Below are positions 1-8,530 of a stretch of 64,000 nt of DNA, in pieces. Each line of letters begins with the position of its first letter. Position 1 is the stretch's first letter. The position numbers and the translations under genes were made by a program. The notes beneath the pieces are model-generated. The model did no database searches. It was not told the origin of the DNA and was given only the letters and a program-made list of their open reading frames with translations. The DNA is from Variovorax sp. TBS-050B (GTDB lineage: Bacteria > Pseudomonadota > Gammaproteobacteria > Burkholderiales > Burkholderiaceae_C), in assembly GCF_029893635.1 (NCBI RefSeq), contig NZ_JARXYR010000001.1, positions 434,001-498,000 of the forward strand, in the 5' to 3' direction.

Positions 1-2
1 CC

Positions 3-332
3 ATGAAGGAGATCGACCCTCTGCACGATCAGGAGCCGGGCACCCCTCGTTGGCAGGGCTCGCTGGCGGACGCCATGGCAAGGCGCGACACGCAGCTCGA
101 GGAAGCGGTGGCTGCCCTGCGTGCTGCCGCGGACTCGGCCGCGATCAACGTCGACACATTGATGTGCATCGCGAGCCCGGACGCGCGCCTGCGGCCCGCG
201 CGCCAGGCCCCAGGCACGGCAGCGGAGCGGACCGGCTTCGTCAGTCTTGCGCAGCAACTGCAGGACATCGCCTTCCAGTTGCGCGTGCTCGATTCCGCGG
301 TCCGGCGGGTGCTCGAGCGTCATCGCAGCTGA
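3..332 (+). CDS. Hypothetical protein, 109 aa
   Basis: Open frame starting with ATG at the window edge, so its ribosome-binding site is not visible and the true start could lie further upstream. The product is hydrophilic, with alanine/arginine-rich helical stretches and no signal peptide or membrane segment. I recognise no domain. The C-terminal third (SLAQQLQDIAFQLRVLD) looks amphipathic and could pack as a coiled coil. It is followed by a 260 bp gap before the surface-protein operon, so the two are probably separate transcripts. Confidence 0.5.
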   Translation: MKEIDPLHDQEPGTPRWQGSLADAMARRDTQLEEAVAALRAAADSAAINVDTLMCIASPDARLRPARQAPGTAAERTGFVSLAQQLQDIAFQLRVLDSAVRRVLERHRS

Positions 333-592
333 GCAAAGCGCACGGGCCGGCGCGGCGTCCCATGCGGGGCTGCGCGACCTTTTCTCGAGTTTCGCTGTGA
401 ATATTTCCCATCTTGCAAGTCTGAAAGTTGTTTTCTAACAACAGCATGCAGGGAAAATTGTGACTTTTTTACGGAAAGCCACAGTTTGTAGCTCCCGGCT
501 TTTTTGTGAGTACTTAAGAATCATTCCAGCGCACGGAATTGCTTACACTTGTGGCGGATTCTTCTTTTACTAACTCTAAAGTTTCCAACTTC
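333..592 (+). promoter_or_regulatory. Promoter-bearing gap before the surface-protein operon
   Basis: This 260 bp stretch is clearly richer in A and T than its surroundings, with runs such as gactttttt and ggcttttttgtgag, and encodes nothing credible. It must contain the promoter of the pilin-like gene at 593. I could not fix a -35/-10 pair with confidence, and no clean Shine-Dalgarno precedes the ATG. Confidence 0.4.
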
Positions 593-1237
593 ATGAAAAA
601 GATCCTTCTGACCGCCGCCGTGGCGCTGACCTTGGCTCCGATTTTCGCGCAAGCCGAGTCAAATTTCGTTACAAGTTCAGGGGCCCAGAGCGCCAACGCC
701 AAGCTGGACTTCAAGATCGTGGTTCCGAAGGTTCTTTTTCTCCAGGTGGGTACCGGCACCAACCTCGCGAACAACGCGACGGTGAACGAGCTCAGCTTCG
801 ATGTGCCCGCCGGCGGCATCGGCAACGGCACCCCGGTGGCAGGCACCGGTGGCGACCTTGCCAGCGGCGGTGTGACCGTGCGCGTGCTCGGCAACAGCGG
901 CAATGTCACGCTGACCAACGCCACCACCGGCCAGCTCAGCAGCGGCGTGGCCGGCAACCCGACGGTGCCGTGGACCGACATTGCCGTGACGGCCGCCGCC
1001 CTGCCGAGCACCACGACCGGCTACACGAACGCAGCCATCGCGCACCCGCCGTTCAACAACGCCGCCGCCGGCGGTGCATCGGCCACCGCCACCACGCTCA
1101 CCGCGACCGCCGGACTGGTGCGCCGCGAGGGCAGCTGGACCTTTGCATATGCCAACACGGCCACGCTGCCGGCGGGCACCTACGGCGACTCCGCGGTCAA
1201 CAACGGCCGCGTGACCTACACCGCGACCGCGCCCTGA
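593..1237 (+). CDS. Secreted pilin-like subunit A
   Basis: Predicted 214 aa secreted protein. I chose the ATG that begins a classical signal peptide (MKKILLTAAVALTLAPIFAQA, cleavage after about residue 21) over an upstream in-frame GTG/TTG-type start at 539. The mature part is rich in Gly, Ala, Thr and Asn, typical of beta-strand surface subunits, and has no cysteine. The segment VPKVLFLQVGTG followed by NNATVN recurs in the next gene (LFLQVGAG, NNATIN), and both proteins end with a GRxTYT...AP strand. The position at the head of an operon with a PapD-like chaperone and a beta-barrel protein suggests the major subunit of a surface fibre or coat. Function is inferred; no named family is recognised. 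Confidence 0.75.
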   Translation: MKKILLTAAVALTLAPIFAQAESNFVTSSGAQSANAKLDFKIVVPKVLFLQVGTGTNLANNATVNELSFDVPAGGIGNGTPVAGTGGDLASGGVTVRVLGNSGNVTLTNATTGQLSSGVAGNPTVPWTDIAVTAAALPSTTTGYTNAAIAHPPFNNAAAGGASATATTLTATAGLVRREGSWTFAYANTATLPAGTYGDSAVNNGRVTYTATAP

Positions 1238-1290
1238 TCGCGCACCCGACGTCCCGGGACACGCGGCTTTCGACACGGGCAGTGCGCGAA

Positions 1291-1310
1291 GGCAGGGCTG
1301 TCCTGTCTTT
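1291..1310 (+). other. Hairpin with T tract between subunit genes
   Basis: GGCAGG (1291-1296) pairs with CCTGTC (1302-1307) across a 5 nt loop with one G.U pair, followed by TTT. It is weak for a terminator and lies between the putative major subunit and the downstream genes, where partial termination or mRNA processing could make subunit A more abundant than the rest. Confidence 0.3.
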
Positions 1311-1333
1311 CTCGTTCCGCCCCAGAGAGCCGC

Positions 1334-1993
1334 ATGGAAACTGCGTTGTCTTCCCTTTCCCGCCGCGGGCGCGCGCTGCTGGCGCTCGCGGTGCTGGGCG
1401 GCGCGTGGCTGCCCGCCGCGCACGGCTTCACGGTCGCGATCAGCAGCGGCAGCCGTGCGCTCTTCCTGCAGGTGGGCGCCGGCACGATGACCGGCGGCTA
1501 TTTCAGCAACGGCGGCACGCCCGGTAACAACGCCACCATCAACACGGTGTCGGTGACGGTGCCGGCCACGCAGCTGGGCTCGGGCGCCGCGCTGCCGATG
1601 ACGACGGACAGCACCGTGACGCGCAGCCCCTGGGAGGGCTATGCGTTCTGCGATTCGCCGGCGACCACGGGCGAGGTGTACGTGGGCGGCTTCTACCGCG
1701 CGCCCGGCGGCAACAGCAACACGGCCACGCTGACGGTCAGCACGCCGCCGAACCTCATCAGCAACGGCGGCGACACGATCCCGTTCCACCGCATCGCATG
1801 GACCTCGACCGGCAACGGCGACGCGACACCGACGATCCCGGCCGGCGCCTTCACCGGCGGCGCGCAGACGCTGTTGTCGGTGGGGCGGAACACCTGGTTC
1901 GAAAGCTGCCTCGCGTTCCGCTACCTCAACACGCAGCTGGTGCCCGCCGGCAGCTTCAGCGGCCGCGCGACCTACACGCTCAGCGCGCCATGA
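1334..1993 (+). CDS. Secreted pilin-like subunit B
   Basis: Predicted 219 aa protein with an N-terminal signal sequence (hydrophobic core LLALAVLGGAWLPAAHG, cleavage near residue 32). It is a paralogue of the product at 593: shared LFLQVG(A/T)G, NNAT(I/V)N, VPA and terminal GRATYTLSAP segments. Two cysteines (FCDSP and ESCLAFR) could form a disulphide that subunit A lacks. It probably forms a minor or adaptor subunit of the same structure. The stop codon overlaps the start of the next gene (ATGA), so the two are translationally coupled. No named Pfam family is recognised. Confidence 0.75.
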   Translation: METALSSLSRRGRALLALAVLGGAWLPAAHGFTVAISSGSRALFLQVGAGTMTGGYFSNGGTPGNNATINTVSVTVPATQLGSGAALPMTTDSTVTRSPWEGYAFCDSPATTGEVYVGGFYRAPGGNSNTATLTVSTPPNLISNGGDTIPFHRIAWTSTGNGDATPTIPAGAFTGGAQTLLSVGRNTWFESCLAFRYLNTQLVPAGSFSGRATYTLSAP

Positions 1994-2472
1994 GCACGCA
2001 CCGCGCCACCACCACCGCCCTGCGCGCGGGCCTGTTGCTGGCCGCGGCCGCCGCGGCACTGCCTGCGGGCGCCGCGACCTTCCGCGTGGACGACACCGGC
2101 ACCTTCGTGAGCCAGCCCGTCACGCCGATGCGCTGGCGCCAGCTGGCGCCGGGCCGCGCAGGCGACCACACGGTCGAAGGCCGGCTCTCGGTGGCGCTGC
2201 GGCTCCATCTTTCGCCGTGGCTCCATCGGCCGGCCCGCATCTACCTGGCACTCGCGCCGACCGACGGCGAACAGCTCGTGGCCAGCTGGCGCACCCAGGG
2301 CCGGCTGCTGGGCGGCACGGTGCGCGGCGGAGACCGCGCGCTGGTGTTCGAAGGCGTGGTGCGCGAGCCCTTCCTGCAGGAAAGCATCGTGCTCGACCTC
2401 ACGGCCGACGGCCGACGGCTTGAGCGGGCGCAGTCCCTGCAATTCTTCTTCGAGATCGAGGTCGCGCCGTGA
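1990..2472 (+). CDS. Small secreted protein C of the surface locus
   Basis: Predicted 160 aa protein with an alanine/leucine-rich signal peptide (GLLLAAAAAALPAGA, cleavage near residue 26). The mature part has a beta-rich pattern (VEGRLSVALRLHLSPW, RIYLALAPTDG, ALVFEGVV) and ends FFFEIEVAP, another strand with a terminal AP like the two proteins before it. It begins at an ATGA overlap with subunit B and ends overlapping the chaperone gene, so it belongs to the same tightly coupled operon. It could be an initiator/tip subunit or an assembly factor. I recognise no family. Confidence 0.65.
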   Translation: MSTHRATTTALRAGLLLAAAAAALPAGAATFRVDDTGTFVSQPVTPMRWRQLAPGRAGDHTVEGRLSVALRLHLSPWLHRPARIYLALAPTDGEQLVASWRTQGRLLGGTVRGGDRALVFEGVVREPFLQESIVLDLTADGRRLERAQSLQFFFEIEVAP

Positions 2473-3278
2473 TGCGCCGTTCCGCCCTTGCCGTCGTGGC
2501 TGTCGTCGTTGCCTTCTTCCTGCTGACGGGCGGCAGGCCCGCGCAGGCGCAGTTCTCGCTCGCGGTCTCGCCGCCGCGCTTCGAGCTCTCGACCCGGCCC
2601 GGCGAGCGCGTGCGCGACGTGATCGAGCTCACGCACCGCGAAAGCGCCACCGGTTCGTACAAGCTCAAGACGGCCGACTGGATCTTCAAGCCCGACGCCT
2701 CGGTCGAGTTCAGCGACGAGCTGCTGCCCGGCAGCTGCCGGCCCTGGGTCGCCATCGAGCGCCGCGAGCTCAGCATCACTTCGGGGCGGCCCTATCGCTT
2801 CCGCTTCGAAGTGACCCCGCCGCCCGACACGCCGCCGGTGGAATGCCGCTTCGCCGTGATGATCGAAGGCAAGGAAGCCGCGACCGCACCGGGCGTGCCG
2901 GTGGCGCTCGGCGCGCGCATCGGCGTGATCGTCTACGTGGCCGTGGGCGACGTGGCGCCGGTGCTCGAACTCGCGGGCAGCGCGATCCAGACCGTCGACG
3001 GCCGGCCCACGCCGGTGATCCGCGTGCGCAACACCGGCAATGCGCACGGGCGGCTGGCGGGCTTCCTCTCGGGCACCGATGCGAGCGGCACCGCGCTCGA
3101 GCTGCAGCCGGGCACCACGCCGATCCTGCCCGGCGAGACGCGCGAGATCGCCCTGCTCGCCAACAAGCCCGGCGACACCGAGACCAGCGTCGCGGTGCGC
3201 TTTCCGATCACCATCAAGGGCAAGCTCGAGTGGGGCCGCAGCGGCTCGATGCCGATCGACCAGCGCTTCGCGCCATGA
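2472..3278 (+). CDS. PapD-like periplasmic chaperone of the surface locus
   Basis: Predicted 268 aa secreted protein (signal peptide VVAVVVAFFLLTGGRPAQAQ). The mature part reads like a two-domain immunoglobulin-fold fimbrial chaperone: FSLAVSPPRFELSTRPGE with alternating hydrophobics as in the G1/A1 donor strands, an RPYRFRFEVTPP strand, a VALGARIGVIVYVAVGD segment where PapD/FimC carry their interdomain strand, and a second domain with a RVRNTGNAHGR motif. It would bind the secreted subunits in the periplasm and present them to the barrel protein encoded next. ATG at 2472 overlaps the previous stop, and a GTG at 2469 is possible. Chaperone role is inferred from fold-like sequence features and context. 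Confidence 0.7.
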   Translation: MRRSALAVVAVVVAFFLLTGGRPAQAQFSLAVSPPRFELSTRPGERVRDVIELTHRESATGSYKLKTADWIFKPDASVEFSDELLPGSCRPWVAIERRELSITSGRPYRFRFEVTPPPDTPPVECRFAVMIEGKEAATAPGVPVALGARIGVIVYVAVGDVAPVLELAGSAIQTVDGRPTPVIRVRNTGNAHGRLAGFLSGTDASGTALELQPGTTPILPGETREIALLANKPGDTETSVAVRFPITIKGKLEWGRSGSMPIDQRFAP

Positions 3279-5381
3279 GGCGACGGCTTCTTCGATGCGG
3301 CGCCCTCGCCCTGTGCGGCGCGGGCCCGCTGTTGGGCGGCACCACGGCCTGGGCGCAGGCCGACCAGGCCGAGTACGTCGACCGGGTGCTCGACGACAGC
3401 CCGCAGCCCGCACCGGCCGATGAGCCCGCGGCCGAGCCGACCAGCGGCTGGTCGCGCGGCTGGCGCATCGAAGGCCAGAGCACGCAGCAAAGCGGCGTCG
3501 TGCGCGCGCGCAGCCATTCGCTGCTCTTCTCGGGCCATCTCGACACGCCCGACCACGGCACCTTCTCGGCCAACCTGAACCTCAACCGCGACACGGTGCC
3601 GCTGAGCGGCATCGGCCTCTACGGCACCACCGGCATGCCGATCACGCAGGTGCCCTACAGCTATCGCAGCGGCAGCACCTGGCGCATCGACCAGCGCGCC
3701 ATGCCCTTCGACGGCGGCTGGTTCGGCAACAACAGCATCGGCAACATCAACATGGCGAGCACGCCGCTCGCGCGCGGCGTCGGCCGCGTCTACCTGCCGA
3801 GCCTGCCGATCGAAGGCGTGGCGCTGAGCGTGGAGCAGCCCGGGCGCACCACGCTCAATGCCTCGGCGGGCCGGCTCGGCTACTTCGACGGCATCTCGTT
3901 CCAGGGCTTCTCCGCGGGGCGCGGTACCGCGGTAAGCGTCGGCGGCCAGACGCAGTGGAGCGGCGGCCCCGAGGCGACCGCGCTCGGCCGCACCGATGCG
4001 GCCGTGCAGATGGTCGAGACGCGCAACTTCAACGCCAACGGCGTGCCCGGCTACGCGCAGGACACGCGCGCGCTGTGGACCGCCGTTTCCTGGCAGGGCC
4101 AGGCGCCGTGGGCCGACGCGGTCGCGGGCGGCGGCTACGGCGGCGTGGGCGAACGCGTGGGCGGCCTGCGCGTGCAGGCCAACCTCGCGCACAGCAGCGG
4201 ACGGCCGACGGATTCATCGTCGAGGGCGCCGACCGATTCGGCCACCGGCGGCTGGATCGACGCGAGCTGGCGCACCGCGCTGATGCAGCAGAGCGCCTCG
4301 GTCTTCTACTTCCAGCCTTCGCTGCGCTGGGGCGGCGATGCGCTGCCGAGCGACCTGCGCGGCGCCGCATGGCGCGGCGACATCGGCACGCGCCAGTGGC
4401 AGCTCGGCGCGAACGTGGAGGCGAGCGACAGCGTGAGCGGCCTGCAGCGCCGATCGCTCTACGCCAGCCTGTTCGGCCGCTACCGATTCGACTCGCGCGA
4501 CGCGATCTCGGGCAATGTCGCGGCACGCAGCGGCAGCTTCGCCGCCCAATCGGCGCAGATCACCTGGGAGCACCAGTCCGAATGGGGCTACACGCAGTGG
4601 CGCACCGACCTCGCCCACGGCCTCGACCTGCGCGTGCTGCGCACCGGCATCGACCACGCCTGGCGCGTCGGCGAGACGCAGACGCTCTCGACCTCCTTGG
4701 CTTTCGAGCATTCGCGCCAGGCCGGTGTCGAGGCGCGCACGCTGCACTGGGGCGTGCTCGGCACCACGCCGCTCGCGGCCGGTGCGCGGCTCGACCTCAG
4801 CGTGCGCGGCAGCAGCGGCATCGGCGGCGATGGCGACGCGCGCTTTCTGAGCGCCAACGCGCGCCTGAGCTGGCCGCTCGGCCTCGGCTGGTCGCTGATT
4901 GCGCAGTACGCCGCGTCGCGCGGCCAGGAGTCGCTGAACCCCGCCGTGGTGTCGGCGCTGACCACGGCCATGCAGCAGCCCGTGCGCGTGCTGCCCTCGA
5001 ACCCGCTCCTTCATGATCGCGATCCGCTACGAAGGCCACGCGGGCCGCGCCAGCGCACCCATCGGCGGCACACCCGGCGCCGGTGCCGGGCGCCTCGAGG
5101 GCTATGTCTTCTTCGACCAGAACGACAACGGCCTGCGCGAAGCGAGCGAAGGCGGCGTCGGCGGCGTGACCGTGATGCTCGACCGCGCCTACGTGGCACG
5201 CACCGACGCGCAGGGCTTCTACAGCTTCCCGGCCGTCGCCACCGGCAGCCACGAGATCGAACTCGTCCAGGACAACCTGCCCCTGCCATGGAGCAGCCGC
5301 ACCGGCGCCGCGTCGCAGCGAGTTAACGTTTTTGTGCGAGATGCCACGATCGTGAACTTTTCTGTCCAAAAGGACCGTTAG
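3275..5381 (+). pseudogene. Usher-like outer-membrane barrel with SdrD B-like tail, frameshifted
   Basis: Reads as one about 700 aa outer-membrane protein if one base is restored near 5009. The first frame (from 3275, ATGA overlap with the chaperone gene) has a signal peptide ending AWAQA, a proline/glutamate-rich linker, then about 520 residues of alternating aromatic/polar strands with repeated Gly-Tyr-Gly and Trp motifs typical of beta-barrels. Near 5005-5010 the frame changes from PVRVLPSNP to SFMIAIRYEGHAG, and the other frame continues to 5381 with a GYVFFDQNDNGLREA...GVTVMLDR...GFYSFPAV pattern, an SdrD B-like/carboxypeptidase-regulatory beta-sandwich. The break is a one-base loss or a sequencing error. 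The size and neighbours suggest the export pore for the pilin-like proteins, but it lacks clear canonical usher (FimD) motifs. Confidence 0.65.
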
Positions 5382-5406
5382 ACAGACAAAAGTCATTGCC
5401 GACCCC

Positions 5407-5468
5407 GCAGGCCTACACAATTTCAGCGGCCTGCCGATATAAGGGAGTCAGGCGTCAGGGAGACGCCT
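5407..5468 (+). other. Two consecutive hairpins before the last operon gene
   Basis: GCAGGCC (5407-5413) and GGCCTGC (5428-5434) form a perfect 7 bp inverted repeat. AGGCGTC (5450-5456) and GACGCCT (5462-5468) form a second one with a 5 nt loop. No T tract follows either, so they look more like mRNA-stability or processing elements than intrinsic terminators. Confidence 0.35.
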
Positions 5469-5498
5469 CCAACCCGGTTTATCTTGGGGGAACGCCTT

Positions 5499-5825
5499 AT
5501 GTCCCGAAGCAGACTGCCCCGGGGGCGCTGCATCAAGCACGCCCCGCTTGCGTTGCTTCTTGTTGTTGTCCCGCCGATGGGCCTTGCAGAATCCACCATC
5601 GGCGCGACCAGGGCCTCGAGCCAGCTGAGCATCCGCGTCGTCGTGCCGCCCGTGCTGCAGGTGCTGCAGATCACGCCGGTGAAGGACGGGTACGAGTACA
5701 GGATCTGGACCAACACCAAGTCGGCATCGATCAACGGGCGCGAGTACCGGTTCGATCGCGTGGGCGAGCACACGCTGCAGGTGCCGGGGGCGGCGCAGGG
5801 GGTGGTTCTGGTGCATGGGCTTTGA
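5499..5825 (+). CDS. Small secreted subunit-like protein of the surface locus
   Basis: Predicted 108 aa protein. ATG at 5499 is preceded by GGGGGA at good spacing. It has a signal sequence (HAPLALLLVVVPPMGLAES) and a mature region beginning with a strand QLSIRVVVPPVLQVLQI that resembles the DFKIVVPKVLFLQVG strand of subunit A. That similarity ties it to the fibre-forming proteins rather than to the downstream genes, which run the other way. It could be a tip, terminator or anchor subunit. No cysteines in the mature part; family not recognised. Confidence 0.65.
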   Translation: MSRSRLPRGRCIKHAPLALLLVVVPPMGLAESTIGATRASSQLSIRVVVPPVLQVLQITPVKDGYEYRIWTNTKSASINGREYRFDRVGEHTLQVPGAAQGVVLVHGL

Positions 5826-5853
5826 GAAAGCCGCGCCAGCCCGTGCTGCGGAC

Positions 5854-6591
5854 CTATTCCTGCTTCGGAAAATCGTTGCTCATCACACGCCCCACCGTGG
5901 CGAACAGCTTCTCGCGCAGGCCCGCGTAAGCGGTCTTGTGCTCCTTCAGCAGATCGTCGTAGGTGAAGTAGCTCGGGCTGCCGCCGTTCGAGACCACGGA
6001 GTTCCACGTGATGGGCTTCAGCTGGTCGTCGCGCAGTGCGTAGTCGACCACCACCGTCGGCCGGAAATCCGAGGCCAGGCCGGGCGCCACATAGCTCGTG
6101 CTGATGCGAAGCAGCATCACCTCGTAGCCCGGCGCGGGATTCAGGCCCCCGAGGTCCATCTTCCGGGCCGGGCCGACGGCGCGCCCGCCGGGCGTGAGCT
6201 TGACCTCGCGACCCGTGGCACGCATCGCCGCCGCCAGGCGCTCGGCGTACTCGCGGTGCAGCGCCAGGTCGCCGCCGCTGCTCTCTTCCACCGCATCCTG
6301 GAAGCGCTTGCTTCGGCTCGAGACCTGGTTGATCGAGTTGTTGCGGCTCGCCGCATCGACACCGATCGCCACCAATGCACCGACCGGCCCCAGCAGGCCG
6401 CCGAAGCCGGCCGTCGGCGTCGCGCCCGTGTCCAGCACCACCAGCTCCGGCTTGGCGTTGTAGACGATCTCGACGCGCGGATGCGAGAGCCGCTCGGGTT
6501 CTGCGGCTTCGGCGGCCGTTTGTCGGGGCTGGCTGGCGCAGGCGGCGAGCAGGGCAGTGGCGGTGAGAACGGAAAAGACTCGCTTGATCAT
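5854..6591 (-). CDS. Lipoprotein encoded after cdiB
   Basis: Predicted 245 aa lipoprotein: the start at 6591 gives a signal peptide with lipobox LLAAC (Cys at about residue 17). The mature part contains a glycine-rich membrane-prone stretch (GATPTAGFGGLLGPVGALVAIGV) followed by charged alpha-helical and beta segments. It is 46 bp downstream of cdiB in the same direction, so co-transcription is likely. Burkholderia bcp/cdi loci of class I carry a small lipoprotein gene, bcpO, but that protein is much shorter and lies before the B gene, so equivalence is not established. Family not recognised. Confidence 0.75.
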   Translation of the reverse strand: MIKRVFSVLTATALLAACASQPRQTAAEAAEPERLSHPRVEIVYNAKPELVVLDTGATPTAGFGGLLGPVGALVAIGVDAASRNNSINQVSSRSKRFQDAVEESSGGDLALHREYAERLAAAMRATGREVKLTPGGRAVGPARKMDLGGLNPAPGYEVMLLRISTSYVAPGLASDFRPTVVVDYALRDDQLKPITWNSVVSNGGSPSYFTYDDLLKEHKTAYAGLREKLFATVGRVMSNDFPKQE

Positions 6592-6637
6592 GACGAAGCT
6601 GTTGGCACGAAGATGAGAAAAGAAATGTGGCTCGGCT

Positions 6638-8374
6638 TCAGAAGCTCGCGTTGAGGTTGAACCCCAGCGTGACATCGGCCGTGCGGTAGCCTTCCGGCTT
6701 GCGGATCGGCGCGCCGACGAAGAAGTCGTAGCTCAGCTTGGTCCATTGGCCGCGCACGCCGATCACCGCACCGGCCAGCTCGTTTCCAAGCAAGCCCGCC
6801 GTCGAACGCCCGCCCACGCGGCCGTAGTCCGCCCCGACGTACAGCTCAGCCCCGCTCTGACCCATCGGCCAACCGATGTCGTTGCGCATCAGCCAGCCCC
6901 GCTCACCCATCAGGCTCGTCTCGCCATCGAAGCCGCGCACCGTGTAGCGGCCGCCGATCGAGAAGCGGTCCTGCGGCACCAGCGGCGTGCGGTTCCACTG
7001 CGCGCGGATCAGGCCCGAATAGCGCAGCTTCTGCTCGCCGAGTTTGAAGGGCGCATTCAGGCTGACCTCGGCCGTGTAGAGCCGCAGCCGCGATGTGCCT
7101 TCGCCGAACTGCTCTTCCGGTGCGGCCCGTGAACCGAAGGCCCCCGTGCCGCGCTTGTGGGCCAGCGTGCCCTCGAGCGTGGCCTCACCGATGAACTCCT
7201 TGTGGCTCAGGCTCAATTCCCAGCCGCCCACCACCCGGTGCTGCACGTCGACCTCCGTGTCGTCCACGAAGTTGCGCGACTCGCGCCGCCAGCCCTTGAG
7301 TGCCAGCGTGGTCTTGCGGTGCTGGTCGCGATAGACCAGGCGGGAGAGCTTGACCTCCGCGTTGTTGCTCTTGCCCGCATAGACATAGTCCTGGCTCAGA
7401 CCCGCCACGCTCTGGTGGTACTGGCTGTTCGAGGCCGTGAAGCCCAGCAGCCAATAGCCGTAGGGCAGCGAGTAATGCACCGTCTGCCCCTCGGTGCCAT
7501 AGCTCGGCTCCGAGAGGAAATGGCTGTTGAGGCTGTGGTTCGCGCTCAGGTAGAAGAGGTCGTTCAGGCCGAAGGGGTTGTCCACCGACACCGTGGCGCC
7601 GAGCTGGTTGCGCCCGGTCGCCTTGGTGCCGCTGTCGTCCAGGCTCAGCGTGAAGCGCAGCTTGCGGGGCTGCACGTACTTGACGACGAGGTCGCTGTCG
7701 CCGGGCTTGGCGTTGGGGGCGGAAGAAGGCTCGATCTGGATGTCGGCTTCGGCGGTGGGCGCGCGCTTGAGGTTCTCGAGGCCTTGTTCGATGTCGCGCA
7801 GGTTGAGCAGGTCGCCGACGCGGGCGGGGATGGCGGTGCTCAGCAAGGCGCCGCTGCCGAACAAGGTCGAGGTCGAGTCAGCCGTCGTGCGGATCGCGGC
7901 GATGCGGCCGGGCACGAGCGAGAGGGTCAGGGTGCCGGTGGCGAGGTCCTGTGGGGCGGCCAGCACGCGGGTGGTGACGAAGCCGCGGGCAATCACCGCT
8001 TGCTGGGCGCGGGCGAGGACGACGTTGACACCGGCCGTGCCGAGGCATTTGCCTAGAGGGGAGTCGTTGCCATCAGGACCGGACAGGTCGGCAATGGCCC
8101 ACTGGAAAGCGTCCGACTGCTCGCCGGACAGCAGCACGCGGTCGATGCGGAAGCAGGGGGCCTCGGATTCGGGGATGCGTGCGGCTGGGGCGGGTGGCGC
8201 CGTCTGCAGGCGTTCGTCGACGGTGCGTTCGTTCTGCTCGCGCAGCGCGCGTTCGCGCTCTTGTTGGCGTTGTTGTTCGACGATGAATGGAGGCGTGCTG
8301 GGCACCTGGGCTGTGGCCAGCATGGGACCGCCCAAGAGCACGCCGGCCAACATGGCGCGCGAATTATTTCTCAC
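6638..8374 (-). CDS. cdiB: CdiB, two-partner secretion outer-membrane transporter
   Basis: FhaC/ShlB-family Omp85 pore that exports CdiA across the outer membrane. After a signal peptide (LAGVLLGGPMLATAQ) comes a Gln/Glu/Arg-rich helix (IVEQQRQQERERALREQ), as in FhaC helix H1, then POTRA domains (PCFRIDRVLLSG; GRIAAIRT), then a 16-strand-type barrel. The loop-6 signature is present as RYTVRGFDGE and the protein ends in Phe, as outer-membrane barrels do. I prefer GTG at 8374, which has GGGAG upstream; TTG at 8395 or ATG at 8353 are alternatives. The product is about 578 aa, normal for the family. It is the third gene of a cdiA-cdiI-cdiB set. Confidence 0.92.
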   Translation of the reverse strand: MRNNSRAMLAGVLLGGPMLATAQVPSTPPFIVEQQRQQERERALREQNERTVDERLQTAPPAPAARIPESEAPCFRIDRVLLSGEQSDAFQWAIADLSGPDGNDSPLGKCLGTAGVNVVLARAQQAVIARGFVTTRVLAAPQDLATGTLTLSLVPGRIAAIRTTADSTSTLFGSGALLSTAIPARVGDLLNLRDIEQGLENLKRAPTAEADIQIEPSSAPNAKPGDSDLVVKYVQPRKLRFTLSLDDSGTKATGRNQLGATVSVDNPFGLNDLFYLSANHSLNSHFLSEPSYGTEGQTVHYSLPYGYWLLGFTASNSQYHQSVAGLSQDYVYAGKSNNAEVKLSRLVYRDQHRKTTLALKGWRRESRNFVDDTEVDVQHRVVGGWELSLSHKEFIGEATLEGTLAHKRGTGAFGSRAAPEEQFGEGTSRLRLYTAEVSLNAPFKLGEQKLRYSGLIRAQWNRTPLVPQDRFSIGGRYTVRGFDGETSLMGERGWLMRNDIGWPMGQSGAELYVGADYGRVGGRSTAGLLGNELAGAVIGVRGQWTKLSYDFFVGAPIRKPEGYRTADVTLGFNLNASF

Positions 8375-8395
8375 TTCTCTCCCTGAAATTCTCAA

Positions 8396-8530
8396 TTTGC
8401 ATCGTTACGCGTAAGATCTGCAAATTCACAATTACCTCAGTGCTTCCCCAAGCACGCCAAAGCGTTTTTTGACTCTCCCATGGCCACCGCCGCAGAGTTG
8501 AAGAAATCCATACTCGTAACGAATATTAAA
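8396..8530. other. AT-rich gap between cdiI and cdiB with hairpin
   Basis: Non-coding. GTGCTT (8440-8445) and AAGCAC (8450-8455) form a perfect 6 bp stem with a CCCC loop. The T6 run lies on the plus-strand side of the stem (8464-8469), so it would act as a terminator only for plus-strand transcription, where there is no gene. It may mark the edge of an exchanged toxin-immunity cassette. Confidence 0.3.
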
